Below are positions 28,054 to 37,471 of a stretch of DNA of 64,000 bases, in pieces (position 1 is the first letter of the stretch; each line of letters begins with the position of its first letter). The stretch lies in assembly GCF_000632495.1 (NCBI RefSeq), contig NZ_JFZT01000045.1:1-64000 (forward strand), read 5' to 3'. The notes beneath the pieces are model-generated. The model saw nothing but the letters and a program-made list of their open reading frames with translations, did not search any database and had not been told where the DNA came from. The translations under genes and the position numbers were made by a program. This DNA comes from Candidatus Acidianus copahuensis. Its GTDB lineage: Archaea; Thermoproteota; Thermoprotei_A; Sulfolobales; Sulfolobaceae.

Positions 28054-28776
28054 TTAGATGGATAGTACAGCTAATATTTCCCTTTCACTTACGCTTCCAA
28101 GTAAACTCCTCACGTCTACTACCGGTAAGAAGCCCACGTTCTTCTCAGCCATAAGTAGTCTAGCTGTCTCTACCTTAGAATCTGGAGTTACCTTATAGAC
28201 CACTGTTGACATAAATCCACTAACCTTAGTTTTTTCAAGGTTTCTCTTGGCTAGTAGTGCTTTACCTATATCTTTCACTGACAAGATTCCACATGGTAAG
28301 TTATTACATACTACTACTGCATGCCTTACAGAATTGTTCTTTAGAAACTCTACAACCTCAGATAGGATGGCGTCAATAGTACACATAACTGGTTCGACGT
28401 TCATTATATCGCCTATGAATGTATTTACCTCTACCTTAGCATATCTTATAAGATCCCTTTCCGTTACAATACCCTTAACGTTCTCTCCATCTCCTAAAAT
28501 AAGGGAGCCAACAGCCTCCTTTGTCATTATTCTCATGGCTTCTTTAAGGTTAGCACTAGGGGAGATAAAGAGAAGATTATTATTCATTATATCTACGACT
28601 GTCCCAGATGAGATTCTTTTCCAATTATAAACTATATCTCTGATTGTAATTATTCCTTCCTTATCAACTAGTAGCCTTCTGATATTTTCTCTTTCCATTA
28701 TTTCTAAAGCTGAAATTATTGGAGTATCTTTACTTACGCTTATTACGTTAGAAGTAGCTATATCCTTTACTAACAT
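28054..28776 (-). CDS. Four-CBS-domain protein
   Basis: A 240-aa protein consisting of two Bateman modules (two CBS pairs), visible as repeated patterns such as AVGSLILGDGENVKGIVTERD and HAVVVCNNLPCGILSVKD. Such modules bind adenine nucleotides or related ligands. No catalytic domain. Its ATG is 2 nt after the stop of a 42-residue Cys-rich protein, with which it is co-transcribed. Confidence 0.85.
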   Translation of the reverse strand: MLVKDIATSNVISVSKDTPIISALEIMERENIRRLLVDKEGIITIRDIVYNWKRISSGTVVDIMNNNLLFISPSANLKEAMRIMTKEAVGSLILGDGENVKGIVTERDLIRYAKVEVNTFIGDIMNVEPVMCTIDAILSEVVEFLKNNSVRHAVVVCNNLPCGILSVKDIGKALLAKRNLEKTKVSGFMSTVVYKVTPDSKVETARLLMAEKNVGFLPVVDVRSLLGSVSEREILAVLSI

Positions 28777-28778
28777 AA

Positions 28779-28907
28779 TTACATCGGCTTCCTTATATCA
28801 ATAGATTTACACTTAGCTAAACATTCTTCTATACTTATATCAGCTGACCAATTTGAATTTGGCTTAAAACATTCTTGAACACATGGGTCAGTTATTTCTG
28901 CTTGCAT
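28779..28907 (-). CDS. 42-residue twin-CX3C mini-protein
   Basis: A small gene not in usual ORF lists because of its length. ATG at 28907 is preceded by AGGTGA, a strong Shine-Dalgarno match, about 5 nt away, and the stop lies 2 nt before the CBS gene start. The product has Cys at 9, 13, 29 and 33 as CVQEC and CLAKC, with 15 residues between the pairs. This could bind a metal or form two disulfides. No homologue is recognised. Confidence 0.72.
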   Translation of the reverse strand: MQAEITDPCVQECFKPNSNWSADISIEECLAKCKSIDIRKPM

Positions 28908-28987
28908 GATTTCACCTGTAGACTTCTTATAGCTCGAGAAAAAAATCTTTACTATATTTGTTTATTTATATATTAGGTGAAAGGCTG

Positions 28988-29434
28988 TTGAAAGAAAAAG
29001 TAGGAAATTTAGAACTAGAGATAGAAGCTATCATAGAAATAGATGGCAAAGAGTATAAGGTAGTATCTGTACCAGGAGCTGATGATTTCAAAGGTTTTCC
29101 TCCTTCTTGGGATTTCGTGAAATCAAAAATGCTCAGTTGGAGGCCATTTTTTAGAGGGAAAATGATAGATTTTAATGGCCAATTGATACCTGCATTAGAT
29201 GATTTCTTATTTAACATGGATGAGGAGATGTATAATCTCATTCTAGATATTTATTATACATTTAAAGTTAATAAACCAAATATAGAGACTAACATAAGCG
29301 TTGTTATAACGGATCAGATAAATGAAATGGAAAGAAAGATGGGTAGAGTTTTCAATGAGGAAGAGAAAACAAGCTATTATATAAGGTTCGCTATCGAAGC
29401 GGCAATACTTAAAGATATAGGACTCTTAAATTAA
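28988..29434 (+). CDS. Hypothetical acidic protein
   Basis: About 148 aa, beta-rich N-terminus (EIEAIIEIDGKEYKVVSV), PGADDFKGFPPSWDFVKSK in the middle and a helical end. Not recognised. The TTG at 28988 is preferred over 28958 because of a TTTATTTATA box about 25 nt upstream and an AGGTGA 7 nt before it. It is directly followed by the OsmC-like gene, with no gap, so they share a transcript. Confidence 0.6.
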   Translation: MKEKVGNLELEIEAIIEIDGKEYKVVSVPGADDFKGFPPSWDFVKSKMLSWRPFFRGKMIDFNGQLIPALDDFLFNMDEEMYNLILDIYYTFKVNKPNIETNISVVITDQINEMERKMGRVFNEEEKTSYYIRFAIEAAILKDIGLLN

Positions 29435-29443
29435 GTGTTTCAA

Positions 29444-29872
29444 ATGATAACCTTTACTGTTGAGGGAAAACTTCAAGGAGATATAGTAAGGGCATGTGTG
29501 GCTGGTAAGGAAATAGAGATAGGTCTTATGGGTTCAGACTATCCTACGCCAGAAGAAGTACTTTTGTCATCTGCGCTCTCATGTATGATTTTAACAATTT
29601 ACTATATAGCAAAAGAAAGAAATGTAAAAGTAAATAACATAGAAGGATATATTGAAGGAACTATGGATCCTAGAGGATTCCAAGGAGATCCTGAAGTTCA
29701 TCCTGGCTTATTGGAAGTTAATTACTACATAACAGTTGAAAGCGAGGATAGACGAATTAATGAGATCCTTGAACAATCAATTAAGAGATGCCCACTAAAA
29801 GATACATTAAGTAGACCAGTAAAAATCAACGTTAATTGGGATATTAGGAACGGAAAGGAGAATAAGACTTAA
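29444..29872 (+). CDS. OsmC/Ohr-like protein
   Basis: About 142 aa (an in-frame GTG nine bases earlier is the alternative start). It carries the OsmC-type layout: a first Cys in ALSCMILTI and a second in IKRCPLKDTLSRP, the pair that reduces organic hydroperoxides in this family. Upstream partner gene is the hypothetical at 28988. Function as a peroxidase is a family-level inference. Confidence 0.82.
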   Translation: MITFTVEGKLQGDIVRACVAGKEIEIGLMGSDYPTPEEVLLSSALSCMILTIYYIAKERNVKVNNIEGYIEGTMDPRGFQGDPEVHPGLLEVNYYITVESEDRRINEILEQSIKRCPLKDTLSRPVKINVNWDIRNGKENKT

Positions 29873-29904
29873 AAGTGTTAAATTTTAAATTTTTTTGATA
29901 AAAG

Positions 29905-30231
29905 ATGTCTGAAGAATTAGTCACTCCAAAAGAGAGAGCTTTACTCGAAATAAAAGATTATTTATTTGATCTCTTAGATCAGTTAAACTCTCTAATAGAG
30001 GATAATAAAGATATACTAGCTAAAAATGGAATTTTGCCAACTCTCTTATCGGCAATCGAACTAGTGACAATGCAGAAGTATGATCTTGACTTAGTAATGA
30101 AAATTTATTGGAATAATCTATATAACGTTATATTAAAAATGAATTCGTTACCAGAAATTAAGGATAAATTAACTGATATAATGAAAGATGCAAGTATAAT
30201 TAATCAAGTAAAACAAGAAGCTAATATTTAA
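29905..30231 (+). CDS. Helical hypothetical protein
   Basis: A 108-aa all-alpha protein (LFDLLDQLNSLIEDNKDILA, then several helices). There is no cysteine, signal peptide or recognised motif. A distant resemblance to DUF1641-type helices is possible but not convincing. Located between the OsmC-like and DsbA-like genes. Confidence 0.55.
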   Translation: MSEELVTPKERALLEIKDYLFDLLDQLNSLIEDNKDILAKNGILPTLLSAIELVTMQKYDLDLVMKIYWNNLYNVILKMNSLPEIKDKLTDIMKDASIINQVKQEANI

Positions 30232-30370
30232 TTCCCAAATTAAAGTACTAAAATTCCTACCAGAAGTTTGAATCATATTAACTATATTATTTTTATTTAT
30301 AATAAAAATCCCTTATAGACCTATATAGTACAACGACAGAGTTAAAAATTATCTCTCTCTCTTATATTCA

Positions 30371-31045
30371 ATGATAGAGTTTAAGTTCTTCCATGACGTA
30401 CTATGTCCCTATTGTTTTGTAACATCTCGTAGACTTGCAAACGTAGTAAATGAGTACAAAGAACAGGTAAAGATAATCCATAAATCTTTCATGATGATAT
30501 CATCACTGGACGATCTAAAGACAATTGCTCCCACAGAAGAAGACGCTAGAGAAGTATTTAAAAATGAATTTTCAATCCTTAAAAGATACATTCCTGATTA
30601 TGACCCAGATAAAGTAATAGGAAAAGGAAAGATAACCTATGTGTGGTCTCTTCCACCTCAGATGGCCTGTAAAGCTGCAGAATTCCAGAAAGGAAATGAA
30701 GGACACTGGGAATATTATAAAAGAGCACAAGAAAAATTCTTCTTTGAAGGAGATAACGTATCTTCTGATGAGGTATTAATAGAGGTAGCTCAAGAGATAG
30801 GTCTTGATATAGAAAGGTTTAGGCAAGATTTCAAGTCAAAAAAAGCAAAACTTGCCGTAATTCAGGACGAAGAAGAAGCCCATGCTATGGGAATACGAGG
30901 AGTCCCAGCTATCTTACTTAATGATATGTGGCTTATTAGGGGAGTACAAAACGAAGAGTACTACAAGACTGTTATCGAAGATATGCTAAAATATGGGGAA
31001 CCTAAAAGAATTGAGCTAAAACCTTATTGGGAACAAGAGTCATAA
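30371..31045 (+). CDS. DsbA-family thioredoxin-fold oxidoreductase
   Basis: A 224-aa protein with CPYC near the N-terminus (HDVLCPYCFVTSRR), an inserted helical domain and the cis-Pro loop MGIRGVPAIL. No signal peptide, so it acts in the cytosol, as FrnE-like or 2-hydroxychromene-isomerase-like members do. The intact CxxC supports disulfide chemistry. It is followed 11 nt later by a CBS-domain gene. Confidence 0.85.
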   Translation: MIEFKFFHDVLCPYCFVTSRRLANVVNEYKEQVKIIHKSFMMISSLDDLKTIAPTEEDAREVFKNEFSILKRYIPDYDPDKVIGKGKITYVWSLPPQMACKAAEFQKGNEGHWEYYKRAQEKFFFEGDNVSSDEVLIEVAQEIGLDIERFRQDFKSKKAKLAVIQDEEEAHAMGIRGVPAILLNDMWLIRGVQNEEYYKTVIEDMLKYGEPKRIELKPYWEQES

Positions 31046-31056
31046 TATTCTCTAGT

Positions 31057-31440
31057 ATGAAGTACGTAAAAGACTACATGAATACTCCAGTCTTTATGGT
31101 TGAGGGAAATACAAACTTACAAGAAGCGTGCAAGCTAATGTTGGAAAGAGGAGTTGGTTCAATAGTAATTACAGAAAACGGTACACCGAAGGGAATTTTC
31201 ACTGATAGAGATGCTATTAAGGCTATTGCATCAGGTCTTTCACCGAATGATGAAGTAAGACTAGCATCAACAATGCAAAGCCTAATTACAGTAAGACCTA
31301 GCACTGATATAACTGAAGCTGTAACATTAATGCTACAAAACAAAATAAGACATTTACCAGTGGTAGACGAAAAGGGAAATATTGTTGGAATTCTATCCAT
31401 AGTAGATGCATCTAAGGCTGTCCAAGACCTACGACCTTGA
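31057..31440 (+). CDS. Two-CBS-domain protein
   Basis: About 127 aa forming a single Bateman module (GVGSIVITENGTPKGIFTDRD and IRHLPVVDEKGNIVGILSIV). ATG at 31057 is preferred to an earlier in-frame start. It is likely co-transcribed with the DsbA-like gene. Ligand and target are unknown. Confidence 0.85.
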   Translation: MKYVKDYMNTPVFMVEGNTNLQEACKLMLERGVGSIVITENGTPKGIFTDRDAIKAIASGLSPNDEVRLASTMQSLITVRPSTDITEAVTLMLQNKIRHLPVVDEKGNIVGILSIVDASKAVQDLRP

Positions 31441-31491
31441 AGTAATAAGTATAAAGAAAAATATTTATTTTTATATACATAGTAGATTGCC

Positions 31492-32058
31492 GTGACATCA
31501 GGCTTTTTATTAATGGAAGGTAAGCTATCACCTTTATGGAGATCTACTGAACTTCAATTAATGAATGGTAAAAGTGAGGTTTTCTCCCTAGCTTTTGGTA
31601 GATCTTCGGCTTTACAAAACGCGGATCTAATTTTTGGAAAAGATTATCTTCTAGGAGAAAAAAACGTCTTAAGAATTATTTTTTCATTAGTTATCGATGG
31701 AGAAAAAATAATAAGAGTTGAGAACTCCTCTTATCCGCATTTTCATGGTGGTCTAATTATAGGAAATAGACCTGATGCTATTGGAGAGATAAATGAAGAA
31801 CCTTTAACTTTTATTTATCCTTTTCCGTTCAGAGACTCTAGTATAAGTGAGATTACATTCTTTGAGATTCTTGATTACGATCTAGTTAAAGAGGCATATA
31901 GAGTTATCAAACGAAAAGGTATCATGAGACTCATAGTTAGAGATAAAATTCATGAAGGGCTTGATATAGGAGATATACTTAAGTTTGTAATTAAGTTTTC
32001 AATAAGTAAAGTTAAATGGAAGGATAATTTTTGGGTAGTTGAGTGTCATAAAGAGTGA
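31492..32058 (+). CDS. Hypothetical protein, possible methyltransferase-fold remnant
   Basis: A 188-aa protein starting GTG at 31492 (ATG alternative at 31513). The last third (EAYRVIKRKGIMRLIV) resembles the strand-helix end of class I methyltransferases, but no SAM-binding motif (G-x-G-x-G) is seen. Function unknown. Confidence 0.5.
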   Translation: MTSGFLLMEGKLSPLWRSTELQLMNGKSEVFSLAFGRSSALQNADLIFGKDYLLGEKNVLRIIFSLVIDGEKIIRVENSSYPHFHGGLIIGNRPDAIGEINEEPLTFIYPFPFRDSSISEITFFEILDYDLVKEAYRVIKRKGIMRLIVRDKIHEGLDIGDILKFVIKFSISKVKWKDNFWVVECHKE

Positions 32059-32474
32059 ATTTTACATAGTAGCGGTAAGGATGCTATAGTCTTGATGGAC
32101 CTCAGCATCATTAAATAACAACATGAATAAACTATCCAAACCTTTCGGGATCATGCTTATTCATCCTCTACACTCTAAATACCCAAAATCGTTTCGGCAA
32201 GCGTGTATAGGGATCTAGACGATCTTTAAGTTCACAGGTTTATCCCCGTTCCCGAGGTTAAGGTACGACTTGACTAAGTCCGTTACACCAATCTAGCATT
32301 GATACTGATAAATTATGCGAAATGACATTCATATTTTCCAGAAGTAAGATATTGATCTAATCCAATGCCTGACGTTTTATCCTTTAAGTCTAGAGATAAA
32401 ACTATCTTCCAAGTCGGTGTCTACTCGTATGATCAGAAACTATATTTTCTGTTCCTATGCTCTATTAGAGACTA
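32059..32474. other. Gene-free 416-bp gap with probable transposon debris
   Basis: No credible gene. On the minus strand near 32215-32290 a short frame reads GVTDLVKSYLNLGNG and then DKPVNLKIV before a stop, which could be the decayed C-terminus of a TnpB/OrfB-like protein; many stops and frame breaks surround it. The base composition is less AT-rich than ordinary intergenic DNA here. Confidence 0.4.
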
Positions 32475-32789
32475 CTAACTTACAACATTAGATATTTCTT
32501 CAAGCAATTCATCAACATATCTTTGCTCACCATATATTACTAGATCGTCAGTATTTTCATCATAATATTTTTTTATTAAATTAATAAAACACTTAATATT
32601 TCCTCTAATCACATCTGATATTTCTCCTCCTTGAAGACTGTCGTCTTCAAATACTGAGATTATTGTATCTTTATACAGCATAATTCTAAAAGCTGAGACT
32701 ATTTTTCCGTCCTCTACTTTCTTATAGATGTATGTTAGAAGCATAGGTTCTGTTAAGCTGTGTCGAGTGTATTCAACATGTTTAATCAT
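32475..32789 (-). CDS. Hypothetical protein
   Basis: A 104-aa acidic alpha/beta protein (KHVEYTRHSLTEPMLLTYIY near the N-terminus, helical C-terminus with ENTDDLVIYGEQRYVDELL). Not recognised. It stands alone between a debris gap and the DUF3211-like gene. Confidence 0.55.
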   Translation of the reverse strand: MIKHVEYTRHSLTEPMLLTYIYKKVEDGKIVSAFRIMLYKDTIISVFEDDSLQGGEISDVIRGNIKCFINLIKKYYDENTDDLVIYGEQRYVDELLEEISNVVS

Positions 32790-32865
32790 GGTTACAAGTT
32801 AAAATTTGTTCTAAAAAAAATCAACTCATAATCGCTTGTGTTTAAAAATGTCTATAGATCTGTAT

Positions 32866-33639
32866 TCATTTACTTTTTAATAAGCTCTCAATCAAATCAT
32901 CTGCAGGCACTTCATATATAACCATTTCAGCTAATCCACTTAATATAAGTAATTTGGATAACGCCTCGCCTCCTCCTAAAGTGTTTCCAGAGATATCTAT
33001 CCTACTACCCTTGAGCTCTCTATCATCGATAAAACTAGCAAATCGAAAGTTTTCTCCTTTAATTACGACAGCTCCATATATGTTATGCAGGTTTCTTAAC
33101 TCTCTCAATAGTTCTTCCACATTACCTCTTACCCTTTTTATCTCTTTCAATCCAATATCTATCGAGGAAATAGATCTTATATATGGAATTATGTGTCCCT
33201 TAACTATATGTTCTGCAAACGATGAATAATCGCCATAGAATGGCTTACTAAGTAAACCAGCCTTTACGTTAAACTCAACAGTAATGCTAACTTTAGTTCC
33301 TAAAGGATGATCCTGCAAAATAAAAAGTATTTTAAAACTATCCTTTCCATCGTCAGTTTCTGCTTTGTACTGAATAGAATTAGGAGATATAATTGGACCA
33401 TCAAGTGTACCAGCAGAAGAGATAACTTTCCCTGAAGTTGCACCAAAAACAATGGCAATCCAATATTTGTCCTCTTGTTTTTTAACTTCTGAAGGAGGAT
33501 AACGCTTCCCAGTTTTACCATCTTCGATACCTAATATGGAAAAATGGCCAATAATACCAGATAATTTAAAAGGATCAGCTAAAAGGCTAAATAGACTGCT
33601 TTTTCCAGCTTTAACAACTAACTCTTCACTATAACTCAT
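32866..33639 (-). CDS. SRPBCC-like protein (possible DUF3211)
   Basis: A 257-aa protein whose first 155 residues look like a START/SRPBCC fold (LLADPFKLSGIIGHFSI at the start, long C-terminal helix AEHIVKGHIIPYI), followed by a separate alpha/beta domain of about 100 residues with GNTLGGGEALSKLLIL. It may belong to Sulfolobales DUF3211; that name is from memory. Ligand unknown. Confidence 0.5.
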   Translation of the reverse strand: MSYSEELVVKAGKSSLFSLLADPFKLSGIIGHFSILGIEDGKTGKRYPPSEVKKQEDKYWIAIVFGATSGKVISSAGTLDGPIISPNSIQYKAETDDGKDSFKILFILQDHPLGTKVSITVEFNVKAGLLSKPFYGDYSSFAEHIVKGHIIPYIRSISSIDIGLKEIKRVRGNVEELLRELRNLHNIYGAVVIKGENFRFASFIDDRELKGSRIDISGNTLGGGEALSKLLILSGLAEMVIYEVPADDLIESLLKSK

Positions 33640-33703
33640 ATTTATCTCATGAACTTGAGATGTATATATAAATATATTAGAGAAATTTTAACATGTAACT
33701 GAA

Positions 33704-34987
33704 ATGTCTTTATCTATTCTAGATTTGTTTGAATTCCTCAAGATTGATACAACATCCGCTAAAGGTAAGGGAGAAGAGGGAGCTAAGTTCCTCTTAGATT
33801 ATATGAGAGAGAAAGATATAAATTCAGAACTATTAAAAGGAAAATCAAAAAATCCATACGTCTATGGTGAAATAAATGTGGGTTCAAAGGAAACATTACT
33901 AATTTATAACCACTACGATGTACAACCAGTAGAACCATTAGACAAATGGAATTCTGATCCCTTTACTCCAACCGAAAAGGAAGGAAAGATATTCGCAAGA
34001 GGAGTTGCCGACGATAAGGGAACTTTAATGATGCGTCTTCAAACAATAATTGAACTTGTTAAAGAGAAAAAACTAAAAATAAATATAAAATTTATCTATG
34101 AAGGGGAAGAGGAAATAGGTAGTCCTAATATTGTGGATTTTCTCGAAAAATATAAGGATACATTAAAGGCGGATTACCTCTTGTGGGAGGGTTCAGGAAA
34201 AGGCAGCGATGGATCGCCAGAAATTGTACTAGGAGTTAAAGGCCTACTTTACGTTGAATTAAGGTATAGAACGACAAAGGATTTACATTCTATGTATGCG
34301 CCAATAATAGAAAATCCTGTGTGGAAAATTATATATTTTTTAAGGGATCTCAGATCTCCTAATGGTAAGGTTAACCTTGAGGGATTTTACAGTAAAGTTA
34401 AGAGATTGTCTGAGGAAGAGATAAAATATCTTAAAGGAAATAAAAGTGAAATGGAAAATGCTCTAGGCCAGAAAATTCAATCGAATTTTATTGAAAAGTT
34501 AATAGAGGAGCCGACTTGTAACATAGATGGAATTCAGTCAGGGTATACAGGGGAAGGATCTAAGACAGTAATTCCTTCTTATGTTATCGTAAAAATTGAC
34601 TTTAGATTAGTACCGGAACAAGATCCAAACGAAGTGTTAAGAAGCTTAGAGAAAAAGGCAGAGGCTGAGGGAATAGAAGTGATTCCTCTAGGAAGAGTAA
34701 AGCCGTATAGAACATCTATTGAGAGCAAAATAGCGAGAGAACTAATATCATCAGCAAAAGACGTTTATGGTATAAATCCTGTGGTTCTTCCAAACAGTCC
34801 TGGAACTGGTCCAATGCAATCATTTGCATCTATACTAGGAATAAGGCAAATTGCTGATGGTATAGGTGTAGATTATGCTGGTTCAAATATTCATTCCTTT
34901 AACGAGAATATATATAAAGAGGACTACTTTTTAGCTTCCAATTGGATGAAGGAGTTTGTGGCTAAACTCTCAGTTGGTATTACTTAG
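33704..34987 (+). CDS. M20-family metallopeptidase
   Basis: A 427-aa dizinc peptidase or deacylase. Metal ligands are visible: HYDVQP, ADDKGT, EGEEEIG and the final His in NIHSFNE. The family removes amino acids or acyl groups from peptides and N-acyl amino acids. It is different from the lysine-pathway LysK at 50570. Followed 38 nt later by the kinase gene. Confidence 0.87.
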   Translation: MSLSILDLFEFLKIDTTSAKGKGEEGAKFLLDYMREKDINSELLKGKSKNPYVYGEINVGSKETLLIYNHYDVQPVEPLDKWNSDPFTPTEKEGKIFARGVADDKGTLMMRLQTIIELVKEKKLKINIKFIYEGEEEIGSPNIVDFLEKYKDTLKADYLLWEGSGKGSDGSPEIVLGVKGLLYVELRYRTTKDLHSMYAPIIENPVWKIIYFLRDLRSPNGKVNLEGFYSKVKRLSEEEIKYLKGNKSEMENALGQKIQSNFIEKLIEEPTCNIDGIQSGYTGEGSKTVIPSYVIVKIDFRLVPEQDPNEVLRSLEKKAEAEGIEVIPLGRVKPYRTSIESKIARELISSAKDVYGINPVVLPNSPGTGPMQSFASILGIRQIADGIGVDYAGSNIHSFNENIYKEDYFLASNWMKEFVAKLSVGIT

Positions 34988-35025
34988 CCCTTCATTAAAA
35001 AAGGTTTTTTCGCAAGATATTACGC

Positions 35026-36999
35026 ATGCAGTTTGTGTTTACCAATGGCAATAACAAGTATGTCTTTGATAATGGAAAGGTCTACGACTATAACGGGAAG
35101 CTCAAAATAAAGGATGATATTATTGGTTATTTAGTAATGATTAATGATGGACAAGTTAAACAAAGTAAAATACCTGTTTATGATTGTTCTAAACGTGAAG
35201 TAACGGGTAAGCTAATAGCGAAAATGGACAACCCCTCAGGGCTAGTATTCGAAACTAAGGATTCGCCATGCATACTTTTCAATAACATTGATTTAGTAGT
35301 AGGGAAACGATATCACATTATTTATGGATCGGTAATTGAAGAAGGAAACATAAATGACTTAATAAATGCAATGAATAGAGAAGAAATAATTGATTTTGCC
35401 TTAAAGCAATTTAAGGATAATAGCGATATAGTAAGAAATGCAATAATATCATATTCAAAATTAGGCAAATGTGAAAAGGCGTTGGAACTTTATGCTTCTC
35501 TAGATAAGAAATTTCCGGAAGAGTCTTTGGCAGCTGCAGAGTGCTATATTAAGCTAGATAATAAGCTGGAGGCTTTAAAGATATACTCATTCTTCTCTGA
35601 CGAAAAGTATAGAGAACTTGAAAATGAAATGAGAAAAGAGGTCAATAATATGATCTTGGACTACGAGAATAGTGGAAATCTAAAGATTCTTTATAAGGCC
35701 ATGAATTACCTTCCAACGTATGATGCGCCAGCGTTAAAGCTAGGTTTTTATTATTTCAATAAAAACCCTAATGAAGCAGTTAAGAACTTTGAAGAGGCTC
35801 TTAGACGTTCTAGAAGTTATCAAAACATGATAATCCTTGCCAATTCTTATATAAAGGCAGAAAGGTATATGGATGCCTTAAAACTAATCGAGAAAGCTGA
35901 AAAAATAAGAAGAACAGGTAGTTCCGCGTATATTAAAGGGTTATCTCTTCTTAACTTAAACGATAAAAAGGCTGCAGAAAAAGAGTTCATATATGCATGT
36001 AGAGAAGGAGTAGTTGAAGCTTGTGAGAAAGCTAATCCATCTCAACTGTACTATCCTAAAGATTTCACACCTGAGCAATGGATAGGTTACGTCATTTATG
36101 GTTATGAAGCTAAAAAAGTAATAGGTAATGGAGGTATGGGCTATGTATTACTGGTCGAAAGAAACAATAAACAGTTTGCAATGAAAATAATGAAAAAAGA
36201 GTACAACTTTACAGAAATGTTATATGAAGTTGCTAAGATGCAAGAAATAAGTAAAAACTCCAAATATATGGTAAGAATATTAGCTAGCTTTATTGATGAA
36301 AATTGGGTGGATTACTTCAGTTCTCCTCCAGCAATACTAATGGAATACATGGAAGGGGGAGATCTAAGGGAATTATTAGTTAGAGAAGAGTTCTCGTCAT
36401 TAAGACACTCAGTTTTATGGCCTCAGATAGTATCGCTAATATTCTCTAGGATTGTAGATGCGGTAATAAAGATCCACAAGGAAGGATATATACATTGCGA
36501 TATAAAACCGTCCAATATATTATTTTCTCGTAGATTGCCAGCATATGGAGAGGATGGAGTTAAGACATTATCATTAGAGTTAAGTATACCAAAACTCTCA
36601 GATCTTGGAAGTGCAGTAAAAATAGGAGTTCCAGTAGTCCATTACACCCCCTATTATGCTCATCCATTACAGCGTTTTGGTCAGAGAGCTACAACTGATA
36701 TGGATGTTTATTCCTTTACTGTATCATTATTTGTAACACTAACTAATAACTTCCCATTTCCTGAATGGTTAGAAAGAGAAATTGAAGAGGCCGTAAATAA
36801 TCCTTCAAAAAGAGACCAGGCTTTAAAGGATTTTTACTCCATAGAACCTAAAATGGACTATGTACCAGATGAGTATAGGGAATTAATACTTAGAGGACTA
36901 CGAGGAGAAATAACATTAGAAGAAATTAAGTCAGAGTTAAGACAAATAAAAAGCACTATCTATGATATAAGAGATGAAAATGTATTTTCCTCAATATAA
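35026..36999 (+). CDS. Eukaryotic-like Ser/Thr protein kinase with TPR-like N-terminus (ArnC candidate)
   Basis: A 657-aa protein. About residues 110-345 form TPR-like helical repeats; the kinase domain starts at a Gly loop GNGGMG (about residue 367), with invariant Lys in FAMKIMK, catalytic loop HCDIKPSN (about 489) and metal-binding DLG in place of DFG (about 525). No membrane segment is seen. HCD instead of HRD marks it as non-RD. Its position about 18 genes from arnA/arnB agrees with my memory of the ArnC neighbourhood in S. acidocaldarius, so ArnC is a candidate. Confidence 0.85.
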   Translation: MQFVFTNGNNKYVFDNGKVYDYNGKLKIKDDIIGYLVMINDGQVKQSKIPVYDCSKREVTGKLIAKMDNPSGLVFETKDSPCILFNNIDLVVGKRYHIIYGSVIEEGNINDLINAMNREEIIDFALKQFKDNSDIVRNAIISYSKLGKCEKALELYASLDKKFPEESLAAAECYIKLDNKLEALKIYSFFSDEKYRELENEMRKEVNNMILDYENSGNLKILYKAMNYLPTYDAPALKLGFYYFNKNPNEAVKNFEEALRRSRSYQNMIILANSYIKAERYMDALKLIEKAEKIRRTGSSAYIKGLSLLNLNDKKAAEKEFIYACREGVVEACEKANPSQLYYPKDFTPEQWIGYVIYGYEAKKVIGNGGMGYVLLVERNNKQFAMKIMKKEYNFTEMLYEVAKMQEISKNSKYMVRILASFIDENWVDYFSSPPAILMEYMEGGDLRELLVREEFSSLRHSVLWPQIVSLIFSRIVDAVIKIHKEGYIHCDIKPSNILFSRRLPAYGEDGVKTLSLELSIPKLSDLGSAVKIGVPVVHYTPYYAHPLQRFGQRATTDMDVYSFTVSLFVTLTNNFPFPEWLEREIEEAVNNPSKRDQALKDFYSIEPKMDYVPDEYRELILRGLRGEITLEEIKSELRQIKSTIYDIRDENVFSSI

Positions 37000-37081
37000 T
37001 TTTATTTCTAGAAAAATAGACTGATTAAAATAAAAATTTATCTGTCTCGTATCAAATCCAAAAGATTTTCTACTAGAGACC

Positions 37082-37471
37082 ATGTTTATACCTATGGAAA
37101 AGGAAGTAATATTTTCAGAAAAAGCTCCAAGACCAATAGGACCATATTCTCAAGCTATAAAGGTAAACAACCTAGTTTTTGTCTCTGGACAAATACCTTC
37201 AGATCCTCAGGGGAATATAGTTGGAACAAATATTGAAGAACAAACTAAGGCTGTAATGCAAAATCTGATCGCTATATTAGAAAAATCTGGTTCCTCCATA
37301 AGTAATGTAGTGATGTCTTTTGTCTATTTAAAGGATCTAAATGATTTTAATAAATTCAACGAAATTTATTCTACATATTTCAAAGATAAACCTCCAGCAA
37401 GAGTTACTGTAGAAGTATCTAAGTTACCGAAAAGTGTTTTAATAGAAATAGCCGTTATTGCGACGGTTTAG
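37082..37471 (+). CDS. RidA/YjgF-family enamine/imine deaminase
   Basis: About 124-129 aa. The family signatures GPYSQAIKV near the start, FVSGQIP, and the C-terminal PPARVTVEV with KSVLIEI are present; the Arg in PPARVT is the substrate-binding residue. Hydrolyses reactive enamines from amino-acid metabolism. An internal ATG at 37097 is a possible start. Its 3' end overlaps the next gene by 4 nt. Confidence 0.92.
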   Translation: MFIPMEKEVIFSEKAPRPIGPYSQAIKVNNLVFVSGQIPSDPQGNIVGTNIEEQTKAVMQNLIAILEKSGSSISNVVMSFVYLKDLNDFNKFNEIYSTYFKDKPPARVTVEVSKLPKSVLIEIAVIATV

